Source: Heterocephalus glaber (Eukaryota; Chordata; Mammalia; Rodentia; Bathyergidae). From it: a DNA stretch of 64,000 nucleotides. Each line of letters starts with the position of its first letter. Within the stretch, counting starts at the first letter, position 1. A program made the translations under genes and the position numbers. The notes beneath the pieces were generated by a model, which searched no databases, was not told where the DNA came from, and saw only the letters and a program-made list of their open reading frames with translations. The stretch lies in the NCBI RefSeq assembly GCF_000247695.1, contig NW_004624801.1:3158055-3222054 (forward strand), in the 5' to 3' direction. Shown here piece by piece: positions 1-11,324 of this stretch.

Positions 1-716
1 ATTTGATCCAGCTATTCCCATGCTGAGTATCTTCCCCAAAGAATTAAAAGAATCATACCACAGTGATATATGTGCACCCATGTTCACAGCAGCACAATTT
101 GTAATAGCTAAAACTTGGAAACAGCCCAAATGCCCATCACCTGCAGGCTGGATAAAGATAATGTGTTTTTTTAATAAAATGGAGTACTGGGCTGGGGATT
201 TAGCTCAGTGGTTTTGCCACCTGCTGCGCAAGCGCAAGATCCCGAGTTCAATCCCTTACACCAAAAAAAAAAAAAAAGAGTACTACTCAGCCATAAAAAA
301 TGAAAAATTAGATTTATAGCTAAATGGATGCATATTGAGGCAATACTCTTAAGTGAAATAAATGGGATACACATGTGTAAATACCAAATAGTTTCTCTAG
401 TGTGAGAAACTGAAAGTGTAAATAAGAACTAAAAGATATAATAGATAATGTGAAATAGGAAGAAAAGGGGCAAAGGGAAAGTGGGATTGGGAGGCGTAGG
501 GGAAAGGAAAGAAGGGAATGGAATTAATATGAGAAAATGAAAACATGGAAACAAAGTCTTTGTAAATAGCAAGGGATGGAGGGCTTGAAGGGAGGGCAGG
601 GGAAATGAGGAAAAAATCAGAACCAAGAGTGATTATGTAAAGGTGCAAATTTCCAATAATGAATGTCATTATATTGTATACCTAAAATGTACCAACAAAA
701 TTAATTTTTTTTAAAA
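1..716 (+). mobile_element. L1 LINE 3' end (ORF2 tail and 3' UTR), split by an ID SINE
   Basis: The first part resembles the end of L1 ORF2 (words such as AGCAGCACAATTTGTAATAGC and TACTACTCAGCCATAAAAAA are typical). A purine-rich 3' UTR at about 440-610 follows, then a terminus GTATACCTAAAATGTACC and an A-rich end. The reading frame is broken, so it is a 5'-truncated dead copy. A close relative of bases 317-700 lies at 55385-55794. Confidence 0.85.
189..277 (+). mobile_element. ID-like tRNA-derived SINE
   Basis: GGGCTGGGGATTTAGCTCAG start, B-box GTTCAATCC and a 15-A tail. A 7-bp target-site duplication GAGTACT (182-188 and 278-284) shows retrotransposition into the L1 tail. Confidence 0.9.
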
Positions 717-1125
717 AAGACATGGTACCTGGAGAGGCATTAAAGTCTAGCCACATTTTCAGGAAACTTTAACAAGGCTTACAAAAGTCTCATGCATGGA
801 AAGGATGCAAAAGATCACATGTCTAATTAAATTGAATGATAGAGTTCTACAAATTGCACTGTGCCCTCTGGTGCTGTAAATAGAGTTAACCCAGAAATAT
901 GATTTCCCAGGAACTTGCTTAATAAAACTATCCAAAATATAGGAGGGAAAAGATATTGATTACCCTAATGTTCTCAACAAAAGGATAGTTAAAAAATTAC
1001 AAAACAAAAATGCAACAGACTTTTATCCAGCTAGTCAAAATGATAATCATCATAGCAACACAGGAAATATTTATGATATCAAGTTTTGGAGGGAATAAAG
1101 CAATATACAAAAACATATGTTTACC
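717..1125. other. Unassigned AT-rich intergenic sequence
   Basis: No gene, SINE or clear repeat family recognised. Confidence 0.4.
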
Positions 1126-1209
1126 TGGGCTAAGGATTTAGCTCAGTGGTCCTGCGCCTGCCTAGCAAGTGCAAGATCCTGAGTTCCATCCCTGGTACTG
1201 GAAAAAAAA
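1126..1209 (+). mobile_element. ID-like SINE
   Basis: Carries TAGCTCAGTGG A box, GCAAGTGCAAG middle and a degraded B box (GTTCCATCC), then CTGGTACTGG and an A tail. Confidence 0.85.
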
Positions 1210-2819
1210 TATCATTTGTTATTACATTATTTTTTAAAAATATGCAAGTAACAGAAGATTATGGGGGAATTCACAAAGAAGTTGGGCATTCCATGAAGAA
1301 GGTGTAGGAACTCAAAAATATTTTAACAAGGTATAAAAAAGGCTAAATACAGAAAAGTTAGTTCTTTGAGCTTAAATAATAAGCCAGGTACCAAAACCCA
1401 ACCAAGAAACTGGACTCTAAATTCTAAGCCCAAAATCTGTCAATAAAACAAGACTCTGCTTATATTCAAAGCCTCTTGGATGTTTAAAACACGCAGCTTT
1501 TTGGAAAGTCAGGTTCCCTTGAAAATATCCACAGTTTGTTTTAATCAGTCATTTCCTGAGAATTCTCTTCCCTTCATTAACTTCCACAGGCCAGCTGCAT
1601 AATGAGGTGGTCTCACTGTGATGTAATCAGAAGACTGAGGAAGGCCTTTTCCTCCAGGTTCCCTCTCTGCCACTCACATGGGAGTCTCCTGGGGCTGGCC
1701 TGTCACAGCCAGGCTGCTGTCCCTTCCTACCACCTCCACAGACAGATGGTTGGTGAGGCCTTGACTCACAGAACATCTGAGGCCTGAGTGCCTTCTAACT
1801 TTCATCCTCCACCACCCACCAGAATTCCTCTGGCCGTAACAAATGTCCCCTTGATGCTCCCAAGAAACTGCAAATTCAGGGCAAAAGTGTCTACACCTAA
1901 AGCCCCCTTTCTCCTCCCTCAGCTCCAAAAAGGTGCAAAAACTTGGAGTTCACATAGCCTAGACACATCCAGCACTAGCGTCAGGGAATCGCCTGGCAGC
2001 TGAACTTCAGAGTGTTTTATCCTGAAGTAACAGCTTCTGGGGTTCTCACCTATGCCGAGTTCTTCCAGAACCTTCTATAGGCGTCGCGGGGGACACACCC
2101 TTCAATCAACTTGAACAGAAAAATCTACTTTGTATTAATTTTAACAAGCACGGATTATCTAGCCTCTAAAGCGGCTCTGTGATAACTATAAGCCACTGTT
2201 ACTATTTCTCTAACCTCACCCCACAAAAAAAGATGATTTCAAAGAGACTTATCAAGTAAAATATGTTAGCTAAGAATTATTTCTTTTTCCTTTTTTTTTC
2301 TTTTGTTCATAAAAGACACACTGAGGTAGCTACCAATCAAAACTACAGTTGAGCATGAAGGACCAGGGCTAGAGACCCGAGGGGCTGCCACTCCCACCGG
2401 AAGCAAAGACCCTGGATTTTCATTTGCCTTTGCCTCTTTTTTTGCGGGGGGGGGAATATTAATAATTGATAAATTCGATACTAAGAAGTCCCTTCAAGTT
2501 CAGGAACAGCAGGTTGGAAATCACTGCTGCGGGGTGGGGGTGGGGAGGTGGTAAAGAATAAAGTAATGGGGGGTAATGAAACAGAGTCTTTAGCTTTGAG
2601 AATTAAGAAAAATCATGTAACTATATCCACGCAAAACAGTTAAGTACCTCAGTTGTGCCAGCCTTGTCCATTGCTCTTCTAATGTGTACCAATTAGGTTT
2701 TTCAGGCCTGAAGGGAATTACAATGAAGGTATCTTACTCCTCTGATGAGCAGAAAAGACAACAGTTAAGTATCTGTCAAATAAATGAACAATGACCTACA
2801 TTTTTAAGAAAATTAATTT
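1210..2819. other. Unassigned intergenic sequence
   Basis: Mostly unique-looking DNA. A G10 run lies near 2445-2454. Short open frames at 1602-2003 have no recognisable protein character. Confidence 0.4.
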
Positions 2820-3075
2820 TTACAGTACACACTGCCGGGTAAGACTTCTTAGTACATGATCCCCCAACAACCCTAAGCCCAAAATTAATTAAAGGAGGAA
2901 GTGCAGCTGCTGTTCCAGGAGGCTGATGAGACTGTGGTTGATTAGGCTAGCAGGGCCTGGGGGGAGCACACCCCAAGATGAAGCCCGCCCTTCAAATGCT
3001 AATTCATTCTCTTCTCTTGAAGAGCACCCCCCCTCCCATCTTTGAACCCCTATTGGGCCCGACTGTGATTATGAC
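2820..3075. promoter_or_regulatory. Unique block with homeodomain and E-box words
   Basis: Repeat-free sequence with AATTAATTAAAG, GCAGCTGCTG and CAAATGCTAATTCATT words next to each other. Weak candidate for a regulatory element; nothing else is recognised. Confidence 0.15.
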
Positions 3076-3230
3076 TCTGGAAACCCACGGCCATGCCAAT
3101 TAAATGCCAGAAGTCCTAGGGCAGAGATCATTAAGGACTGGAATAGTTCACTATTGAATGGTGAGGACAGGATCCTCAGAGGACATGAAAGATGTGGATA
3201 GGCAGAGAAGAGCCCAGACAACAGGCTTGG

Positions 3231-3307
3231 TCTTTTTTTTCTTCTGATGAGCCCAGGGCCTCCCACATACTAGGCAAGCGTACTACTACCAAGCTACACC
3301 CAAGCCT
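3231..3307 (-). mobile_element. Old ID-type SINE fragment
   Basis: Reverse-complement ID words (GCCCAGGGCC, TAGGCAAGCG, AAGCTACACC) after a T-rich stretch. Divergent. Confidence 0.55.
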
Positions 3308-3333
3308 GAGACAATATTCTTTTTGGTTTGAGT

Positions 3334-3547
3334 ATTTTTTTTTCTTTTTTTTCCAGTAGTGGAGATTGAACCCAGGGCCTTCACAGGGAGCTATATTCCC
3401 AGATACTTAATTCGTTTTTTCTTTTCTTTTGTTTTGTTTTTGAAATAGGGTCTTTCTAGTTGCCCAGGCTGGATTTGAATTTAAGATCCTTCTGTCTCAG
3501 CTTCCCAAAGCACTGCAATTACGTGTGTGAGCCACCGCACCTTGCCC
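3334..3547 (-). mobile_element. B1-dID dimeric SINE
   Basis: On the minus strand: an ID-like half (3350-3405, GATTGAACCCAGGGCC) joined by a T-rich linker to a B1 half (3440-3547, GCCCAGGCTGG, GCTTCCCAAAGCACTGCAAT). Confidence 0.75.
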
Positions 3548-4524
3548 AAAACAGCACTCTTGATGGGGAGACCAGTTTAAGTAAAGGCATCAAGGTGGAA
3601 ATGAATCACAAGTATTTGGCTAAGTGCACAAAATTTGGTCAAGAAAAGGCTGGTGTTAAGCGACCTTTTGATGGCAAATACAGATCAACAGGTGGGGGGC
3701 AAGAAACATCCCTGGCAACAGAAGTGATGTCGTGCCATTAGCCAGTAGAGTCCACAACATTATGTGTGTTTCTATTATCAGAAAAGAAAGTTTCAATCTG
3801 CAAGTATTATAAAGTAAACACCACTGCACTGGAGCCTAAGAGCTTTCCTCATTAAAAGACACTCAGAGGCCCAACCTAACTTTCCCCCGGGAACAGTTGG
3901 GGTACATAGGGTAAGCAACTCTCCTGGGTTACTCGGGACTGGGGGGTTTCTTGGGATGTTCCACTTGAGGCTGGGACAATTCAGGGCCAACCAGAGGTGT
4001 TATTCAGTTCACACTGCATCTCAGGAGTGCAGGATGCTGACTGTGGGTGCACAGAGCTCCACAAAGGACTTTCCCGCCCCCAGGCTCGGGTTCACACCTT
4101 GCTGCTCCATGCCTGGTCCATGCACTTACAGCAGACACCTCCCAGAAGCTGGTGAAAGATGCAGGATGGATTGACCAGACCTCAACCAGCTCCCCAAGAA
4201 GTTGGTGTGCACAGTCAAGTGGGAGGATTTCAATGAAATTTGTTCCTGGAGTTGGCTGGGGGTCTGCATGTGCTGGTCCAAGTACTGTCTCAATATTGGA
4301 GAAACTGTCCAAAGGCAGGGCTGAGTAAATTACAGCTTTTTATACGCAGTTACAGCCTCATACTGCAAGATGCTGCAGTGCACTCTGCTGAGGTCCCTGC
4401 TGTTCATCACCTCTTTTCCAAATCTCCAGAAAGATCACAATAGCCCAGAGCACCCTGGGTTCAGTAGCTGTGTTGCTTGTGAGGCCAGACTTAGCCTCTG
4501 CACTATGGAGAGCTTGCACTAGTC
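3548..4524. other. Unassigned intergenic sequence
   Basis: Several overlapping short frames at 3956-4443 occur on both strands but none shows a conserved family motif. No repeat recognised. Confidence 0.4.
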
Positions 4525-4697
4525 ATTCCTGGCAGGGGCACCTGTCCTCGGACAGTGGCATGCCCAGCAACATCCCTGGCCTCTACCTACCAGATGCTAA
4601 TAGCACCTCTTGCTCCTTGTGACAGCCAGGAATTTCTTGAAACATTGCTCAGTGTCTCCCAGGCAGCAAAACAGCCCCTAGTTCAGAACCACTGGCT
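4525..4697 (+). mobile_element. hAT-type DNA transposon relic
   Basis: AGCAACATCCCTGGCCTCTACC and CAGAACCACTGG near the 3' end resemble a mammalian hAT-Charlie non-autonomous family (terminus ...GAGAACCACTG). Subfamily not assigned. Confidence 0.5.
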
Positions 4698-4699
4698 TA

Positions 4700-5630
4700 G
4701 ACAAACAGACACGCTCTTGGAAAGAGGAGCCAAAGGGAGACGTGAGAGATCTCTCACCTGCCAGGGAGTTCATTAAAGTCTGGAAAACTAGGCCATGCTG
4801 ATCCCTGCAGGCTCCTGGAGAGAAACGGCTGGGTGACCAAGGGTCACCCCTTGTCTAAGGAGAAGCCTTCTGTCAGTGACACAAATGAAGACAAGCAGCC
4901 CCCAGCTGCTGTGAGCTCATGCCATCTGCCCTCCACCCACAGCTGTTCTGTATTATTTAACCCACAAAACACAAGTTGCCTTTTTAATAGTATGCCAGGC
5001 TAAATTATATCGAAGGCTTTCTAACAGCATTGTTTAAAAAAGAAAGAAAGAAAAGCCTGGGTACTTTACGTTTGAATCACTAGAGTAAGCCATCTGGTCA
5101 GTCCTCAGCAGTCATAACAGAAGGCAGAGGGCCTTCCCAGCCGGGACACTGGCAGCTCCACTTCCTGCTGCAGGCCAGCACTGTTTACTATTTGAGTAGC
5201 TCCAGATGCCTGGGACCTGTGAAGAAGCTCCCATCTTTGCATTTGAGCTGCCCTGGCCCTTACCCCCTCAAGCCATGTAAAGAAAGTTAACTACCACATT
5301 TGCCAATTCTAAGTTGCACTGTTTTCTCCCTCCTCCCATTGCCAATTCAGTATCTTGGAAATCTGGATTCATTTTGCAATAATGTTACAATTGCTGTCAG
5401 CCAGATGAGGGTGGGAAGTAGCCATCATAGCCTGACCATGCTCCAATGTCAGCACTGGCATGAAACTCTCCATGTGGTCTTGAAGATTTGGAAGAAAATC
5501 CAAGAGAAACAGAGGAGTACTCTCTTGGCCCATAGGAAATCAGTGGTCATGGGGAATGGACAAGGAGGTGGGGAAACAGATGTCCTCAGTAATGTTCCTG
5601 AAGGAGGCAGAGTGGGCCAGCCCTACATCA
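4700..5630. other. Unassigned intergenic sequence
   Basis: A 137-codon frame at 5300-5713 overlaps the start of a MER5-like relic and shows no protein family features. Otherwise nothing recognised. Confidence 0.4.
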
Positions 5631-5785
5631 GTGCCATTCAGAGTGCGGTCCCTGGTCCAGAGAGCTTGGAGAAACTTCAGAGTCTCAGGCCCCGCCTAGA
5701 CCTACTAATCTGAATCTCCAAGGGCAGGGCCAAGCCCTTCAGGTTATCCTGATGCCTTTTGGGTTATTCTGAAGTGCTGCACCAA
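5630..5785 (+). mobile_element. MER5A-like hAT relic
   Basis: Colinear with MER5A: GTGCGGTCCCTGGTCC, CTCAGGCCCCGCCTAGACC, CTACTAATCTGAATCTC, then AGGTTATCCTGATGC. Diverged, no coding capacity. Confidence 0.6.
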
Positions 5786-6038
5786 GTATGTGGCTTAAAT
5801 CTACCAAGCTACCTTAAATCAAGAGATTAGTGCCAATAGCTTCTAGGTTTTTTTTAAGGGAGTCCTTTAAGAAATGTTATATCACCAATGTTCTAGACAA
5901 AGACTGTACTGTATGAAAAAAAAAACTCAAGTTCTAACTACTTGAAAAATGACTGGGAAGCATCATATTTGATATGAAGAAGTGATTAAGAAGTAATTCT
6001 TCCAATTTACTTAATTATATTTCCTTTATATGTCTGAT

Positions 6039-6079
6039 ATATATATATATATATATCTGTTGTAATATATATATATATG
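6039..6079. repeat. (TA)n microsatellite, interrupted
   Basis: Two TA runs (about 6039-6056 and 6066-6079) separated by CTGTTGTAA. Confidence 0.9.
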
Positions 6080-6159
6080 CATACCTGTATAGATTCCATT
6101 TTGTGTATGCATAGTATTTGATAAAATTAAGTCTAAAAGCAATTTCTTAATGATTAAAA

Positions 6160-6242
6160 ATCTATGTGGCTCAGTAATAGAGGGCTTGCCTACCATCCAC
6201 GAAGCCCTGGGTTCAATCCCCAGCATCAAAAAAAGGAAAAAA
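6160..6242 (+). mobile_element. Older ID-type SINE
   Basis: GTGGCTCAGTAATAGAGGGCTTGCC, then GCCCTGGGTTCAATCCCCAGC and an A-rich tail. It is closer to the classical rodent ID consensus than the GGGCCGGGG copies elsewhere, so probably an older subfamily. Confidence 0.8.
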
Positions 6243-6945
6243 TCTAATTTTCTAAGTATAAGCACATGTCATAATTTGGGGCTGTTTTTCTTTTTCTTTC
6301 TTGGTGGTTCACAAAATACTAACAGATCCTCAGGCTGGTAAAGTCTTAGGCTCAGTGTAGTGTAGTGTGGAATTCTGTGATCAGATTTTTCTCAGTCTAA
6401 TCTGGATCTCTTGTGATACAGTTAAATGAAACCTTTTCTTTGGCAGGCTAGATGATAACTGGTCACTATCTTCTATGTAATAATGTGTTCCACACTTTAA
6501 AAATTGATCTGCCTTTCTTCAACTTTGTTTTCCTCCAGGAGGCTCTTCTTCTGAACCTTACATTAGTGTTCTTTCTAATCCTCCCAGCATCACTGTGGCT
6601 TCCCTCTGATTCTCTCCAACACATTGATGCTCTTCTCCAATTTCAGAACGTCTAAAATGAAGATATGCTAAGCAACTGATGTCTGGGAATGTTTCCATTC
6701 TTGCAAATGAACTGGTTTAGGATATCTGTGAGGGACTGTGAGTCAGAAACAACCCCCCTGTAGTACCCTGAACCCAGAATTCTCAAGTAAGTCATGAAAA
6801 TGGAGGGGAGTAGAACAACAGCGTGATGAGTGGCCCACGATGATATCATGCTGATGGCCATCAGCCCATCCACCTTTCAGCCACATCTCTCTCTTCCTTA
6901 TTGGCAGTTCACTACTCACAGTCACTTAGTCCTTGAGTAAGTGAC
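6243..6945. other. Unassigned intergenic sequence
   Basis: No gene or named repeat recognised. Confidence 0.4.
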
Positions 6946-7364
6946 TGCTAAGGTTTGGATGTGGTATGAGTCTGTCCCCCCAAATTTCATGTGCTGAAAG
7001 CTTGGACCTCAATGTGGCAGTATTAAGAGGTGGTGGAACCCTTAAGACATGAAATCTAATGGATGGTAATTAGGTGAGTGAGTACCCTCATAGAGTGAGT
7101 GAGTACCCTCCAGAGTGGGTTGTTATAAAAAAAGAGTGAGCATGAACCCTATATCTCTCTGGCTTCCTTTCTTGCCACATCTCTTCTGCATACTCTTCTG
7201 CCATTGTGATGCCACTCACCGTGAGGGCCTCATCAAAGGTGGAACCGATAGGGCCACCTAGTCTGGGACTTTCAGTCTCCAAAACTGAGAGCTAAATAAA
7301 CATTTCTTTATACAGTACTGAGCTTTGAGTACTTCGTTATAGCAACAGAAGACAGGTTAGTACA
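6946..7364 (+). mobile_element. MaLR-like solitary LTR
   Basis: Starts TGCTAAGGTTTGGATGTGG, contains CCCCCCAAATTTCATGTGCTG and GGTGGTGGAACC, and ends GTTATAGCAACAGAAGACAGG...TACA. This matches the plan of mammalian MaLR (ERVL-related) LTRs. A short duplication of GAGTGAGTACCCTC occurs inside (7076-7109). Exact subfamily not assigned. Confidence 0.6.
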
Positions 7365-7640
7365 GCAATCCTAACAGAATTGACTAGGAGCTAAAATAAT
7401 TGCTTTACAGCTAGGTAGAGACCTGGAGGGAGCAGAGACCTGAGTCTGGTGGGTGATGTCACACACTGTTCAGAGATAGTGTGCCTCATGGACAACAGTA
7501 CCGCCTGAGCCCATAGCCCTGGACTCTTGAAGCCAGTCTTAGGAAATGAGCAGCTCCTCCTTCCACTCAGAGAAGAAATAATCAGAAAGTTCAGCTTAAG
7601 GAAGGACTTCGAGAACTTGAGGCTCAATAATTTGGTGGTT

Positions 7641-7718
7641 GGGCCAGGGATTTAGCTCAGTGGTTCCGGTGCCTGCCTTGCAAGCCAAGGTCCCTAGTTC
7701 AATCCCAAGTACCAAAAA

Positions 7719-7749
<31 letters not shown>

Positions 7750-7752
7750 ATA
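7641..7752 (+). mobile_element. ID-like SINE with (TAAA)n tail
   Basis: GGGCCAGGGATTTAGCTCAG, B-box GTTCAATCC, and a tail expanded into about ten AAAT units (7712-7752). Confidence 0.9.
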
Positions 7753-7822
7753 GGTGGCTTAGCATGGAGTGCTACACAACGTGGTAACTTTTAAACACTT
7801 AAAAGTGATCATTATTCACTGA

Positions 7823-7945
7823 ATGGCTGGATGTGGTGGTACACATACGTAATCCCACTGTTAGGGAGGCTCGAGCAGCAGGATTATGAGTTTGAAGCCA
7901 GCCCGGACAACTTAGTGAAACTGTCTCTAAGTAAGTAAATAGATA
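7823..7945 (+). mobile_element. B1 SINE
   Basis: 7SL-derived: GGCTGGATGTGGTGG, AATCCCACTG, AGGCTCGAGCAGCAGGATTATGAG (B box changed), then an A-rich tail. Confidence 0.8.
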
Positions 7946-8289
7946 ATAAAAACCCAATGAAGGAGGCAAGGATCAGATGCACATCTTGGAATCGACATAT
8001 GAAAAAGTAAATAACATGCAAAACTTCACTTGTGTTTTCTATTGTAATAGGCAAGAGGGACAGGTTGTTGGTTTGCTGGGTTTGTTCGGTGTGTTTGTCT
8101 TCCTATGAGAGTGTCAGGTCAGGTCCAGGGTACAGAGACAATGCTGGCATTGTTCAGGCTTGGATCACTAACACCTAAAGAATGGATCCACAGATTAGGT
8201 GCTGAGTAAGTCTGCCAAATTCACCAACTACTTCACCACAAATTCATCAACAAGTCCAGAGGATCTCCTTCCATCTTATACCAAGGAGT

Positions 8290-8368
8290 CTCAAGTGGTC
8301 AGAATGAGAACAGCGGTGGAGAGGGCAGAGGAGGTGAATCAGGATCACCTGAGGAACTTTTAAAAGGT
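8290..8368 (-). mobile_element. Possible MER5-type fragment
   Basis: AATCAGGATCACCTGAGGAAC resembles the MER5 core. Short and diverged. Confidence 0.3.
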
Positions 8369-8375
8369 TTGTACA

Positions 8376-8470
8376 TACAATGGACCCTTGAGGCAGATGA
8401 ATCTTCCGTTAACCCAATTAATCCAAGTTGTTCGTATGTCAGGCTGGTCGTAACTTGAGGGTCCACTGTA
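8376..8470. mobile_element. Tigger/mariner-type MITE with inverted ends
   Basis: Ninety-five bases bounded by TACAATGGACCCTT and GAGGGTCCACTGTA, near-perfect inverted repeats including the TA target. Too short to code; a non-autonomous pogo/Tigger-type element. Confidence 0.65.
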
Positions 8471-9912
8471 ATAGCCAATACTATCATGCACAGAGTTCTA
8501 TTCTAAATACTTTACCTGCCACATCTCAACCTCCAGAACCTTATGGAGCGGTTTCTGACACTGTCTCCATTTACAGATGGAGACCAAGCTGTCCCCCCCC
8601 TACTGCTGGAGTTGCAATGATGGATCCCATTGTCCGGGTCCCTCTGTGAACACTGAGAATAACTGTACTGGGGACACTTTTGGGCATGGGAAGGTCACAA
8701 ATCCTTCTGTGTGTCATGGAAGAGGCACAGTGGATCCCAGGCTTATCTAAGTCAAAGGCTGAACCAAATTGCAGTTGTCTGCTGCATGGTGCACTAAAAC
8801 CCACAAAAACCCTCGATGACACCCATGAGTTGATGCTTGTGACAGGGACCCTGCATCCAGTTGATTAAAAGTGTGAGGTCTATCTGGGTAGAAGTCAGAG
8901 AAGTCCTAGTTTGCCTCTGAAGCCTGCCACATCGTTTTCCTATTACTTAAAGGTAACATTCAGCATTCCCCAGACCTTTCCTCTTCACATCTGGAGACCA
9001 GTGTTTCCAACCAGTCTTCCTCTGACCCAGCCCAGGCCCTCACCTGCCCCTCATCCTCCTTGAGTGTCCTAAGGCCCAGGGAGCATGCACAGGGGCAGAG
9101 TCTGCCCGCACTGCTAGCAGGTGAACACAGTTCTCTGTCCATGCAGCCTTGCTGCTCTCGCTTCTCCTTCTGTGCCTCATCTGCTCCCCCAATTTGGAAA
9201 GCACCAAAGAGAACAAAAGAAAGAGAAAAGTCTCCCATAACCCACCATTTTCCTCCTTCCTTCCTTCTCTCTTTCCTTCCTCCTTCCTTCCATTCCTATA
9301 CTCTTAAGGGTTATAAAGAGTAAAAAGTTCCTTACATCATCACCAACAGAGAAGACTATTAATAGTTTGACATATTTCCTTCTAAAATATTTTCTATGCA
9401 TATATACACACATATATATTTATATCTCCATATTTATATATAGATATATACATGCATACATATAATCTCTACTTACGTTTTATTATTTGTGTATATTTAC
9501 TTCTGTAAATATAAATTTGTAAGCATTTGTACTTGTGGGATGTACAGTTATACTAACTGCACAATCATGAAGGTATATGATTATGTTTTATATCACATAG
9601 CTTTGGAGGCTGTTTTCCTACCTAATCACATGTCATAGACACCTCCCTCGGGTTGTGGCTCTACTCACTCCCCACTTGTTGTTGTGCTGTGCTGTGTGGT
9701 ACCCACAGCAGAGCTCTGCTGCATTTCACCTGACCTGTCCCCTCTTTAGGGACTTAAGGACCTCTCTAACCGTCTGTTGTTATAGACAATGCGCTAATGA
9801 CTATTATGGATCTCTTGTTAAGTAAGCACGAATGAGGATATTTCTCAGCATCTTCTCCTAGAAATGCAAGCTGGGTCATAGGGGCTGTATGTGTTTCATT
9901 TTAATAGATATT
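8471..9912. other. Intergenic sequence with simple AT and TTCC tracts
   Basis: TTCC-rich tract at 9252-9293 and an AT-rich stretch with TATATA words at 9395-9470. No gene. A 35-bp word near 9538-9572 has a similar copy at 10218-10250. Confidence 0.4.
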
Positions 9913-9913
9913 A

Positions 9914-10003
9914 GGGGCCGGGGATTTAGCTCAGTGGTTTCGCCGCCTGCTGTGCAAGCACAAGGACTCGAGTTCGATCCCCGGTACCAAAAAAAAAAAA
10001 AAA
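9914..10003 (+). mobile_element. Young ID-like SINE with 16-bp TSD
   Basis: GGGCCGGGGATTTAGCTCAG start, intact A and B boxes (GTTCGATCC), CCGGTACC and a pure A tail. An exact 16-bp duplication CATTTTAATAGATATT flanks it (9897-9912 and 10011-10026), so insertion is recent. Confidence 0.95.
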
Positions 10004-10227
10004 GCAAAATCATTTTAATAGATATTGTCAAATCACACTCCTGAAAATGGTCTTCAAATTTCACTGCCATTATCAGTCAGTGGAAATTATTTTTTTCCAA
10101 ATCTGAGAGGTAATAAATGGTACCACAATATCCTTGCCCTACTGTTTAAGAACCTCCTATATGCTAGTGTACCAGCTGTATGTAGTCTCAAAGAAGCAAG
10201 TGGTACAGTGGTTGTGCATGATGTATA

Positions 10228-10400
10228 GTTATACTAATTACATAATCAGCCCTAGTACCTCATGGCCAGGATTCCAGCCCTGCTTGTCCCACCTTTGAAC
10301 TGGTGCCTCTATTTCATCATCTATTACATGGGCAAGCTCAAACAGCTGACCTAATGTGGGGATGATACACATAGAGCATCTAGCACAGAACCTTTGCTTT
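10228..10400 (+). mobile_element. MIR-like SINE relic
   Basis: AACTGGTGCCTCTATTTCATCATC...GGGGATGATACACATAGAGCATCTAGCACAG follows the MIR core-to-3' plan. Confidence 0.5.
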
Positions 10401-10443
10401 ACTCTAAACTTACACCAGCCTTCGCAATGCTATATTCTTTGTG

Positions 10444-10447
<4 letters not shown>

Positions 10448-10485
<38 letters not shown>
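10448..10485. repeat. (CT)n microsatellite
   Basis: About 18 uninterrupted CT units. Confidence 0.95.
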
Positions 10486-10487
<2 letters not shown>

Positions 10488-11324
10488 CCAAACATAAAGT
10501 TCACCTGTTCTTTCACCACAAATCTTTGCCTTTCCACTCCAATTTGCAGTACCCTGTTGTATTCCTCGCTGACCATTTTGGTCTTCATGCCCACAACTCT
10601 CTTCCCTTGCCATGGCAACCCATTTCTCCATGCAGGAACCCTTTCCTCCATGGAGCCCACACCTAACTGGGTTGTTCTGTGGGCAGCTCTTGTACCCACC
10701 TCCCTGGCCCAAGCATTATGGGGAGAGCCTTACTAAAATCCTCCTGTGGCCATGTTTACAGCCCTCACCACATCTACTTGCCAAGTAAGCCACTGGAGAA
10801 ACTAAGGAGAATAACGCCAATGGAGCTTTTGCTCTGTATCTCAAGCCTTCCTCTCTGTGCACACAAACCATCTCCTGAGCAGTCTATTCCAGGAACACAC
10901 AGTACATTAAAAACCCTGGGTTTGAAGTGTTTTCCTTCTTTACTATTTGGTGAACACAAAGGTGAGCCTCCCAGGCCTTTTGCTAATTCCCCTTCCTTGT
11001 GTTCTTCCAAAATCTGCTCGGCAAATCCACAATTTCATCTACTAGTTTCTGTGTCAGCTTGGACAAGATGTTCAGCAATGCCACTGAGTCCTGGTTGGTT
11101 TCTGGAAAGGACTCAGTCCCCGAGTTCTGACCCCCACAACTTTGCCCGAAGTGCAATAAGACTTGTGCCTGTCACCATGCAAATACTAAACCCCACCCCC
11201 CAAATTCAGAGCCAAGAAGTGAGAGGCAACAGAATTAGCCACATGCCACCAAATGAATAGGTTCCTCCAGCCAGCAGAAGAGGTCAGCGAAGATTGACAT
11301 TGGACCGAGCAGGACCAAAGCAGA
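10486..11324. other. Unassigned intergenic sequence
   Basis: Contains a 193-codon + frame (10679-11260), but its residues look like translated non-coding DNA and show no family motif or splice-bounded structure. Confidence 0.4.

Noticed and set aside
9914..9990. tRNA-like A and B boxes suggesting tRNA genes
   Set aside because: ID SINEs: the A/T-rich tails, target duplications and many copies show retroposons, and the cloverleaf cannot be completed.
10679..11260. 193-codon plus-strand frame
   Set aside because: No homology I can recognise and no splice or promoter context; consistent with chance.
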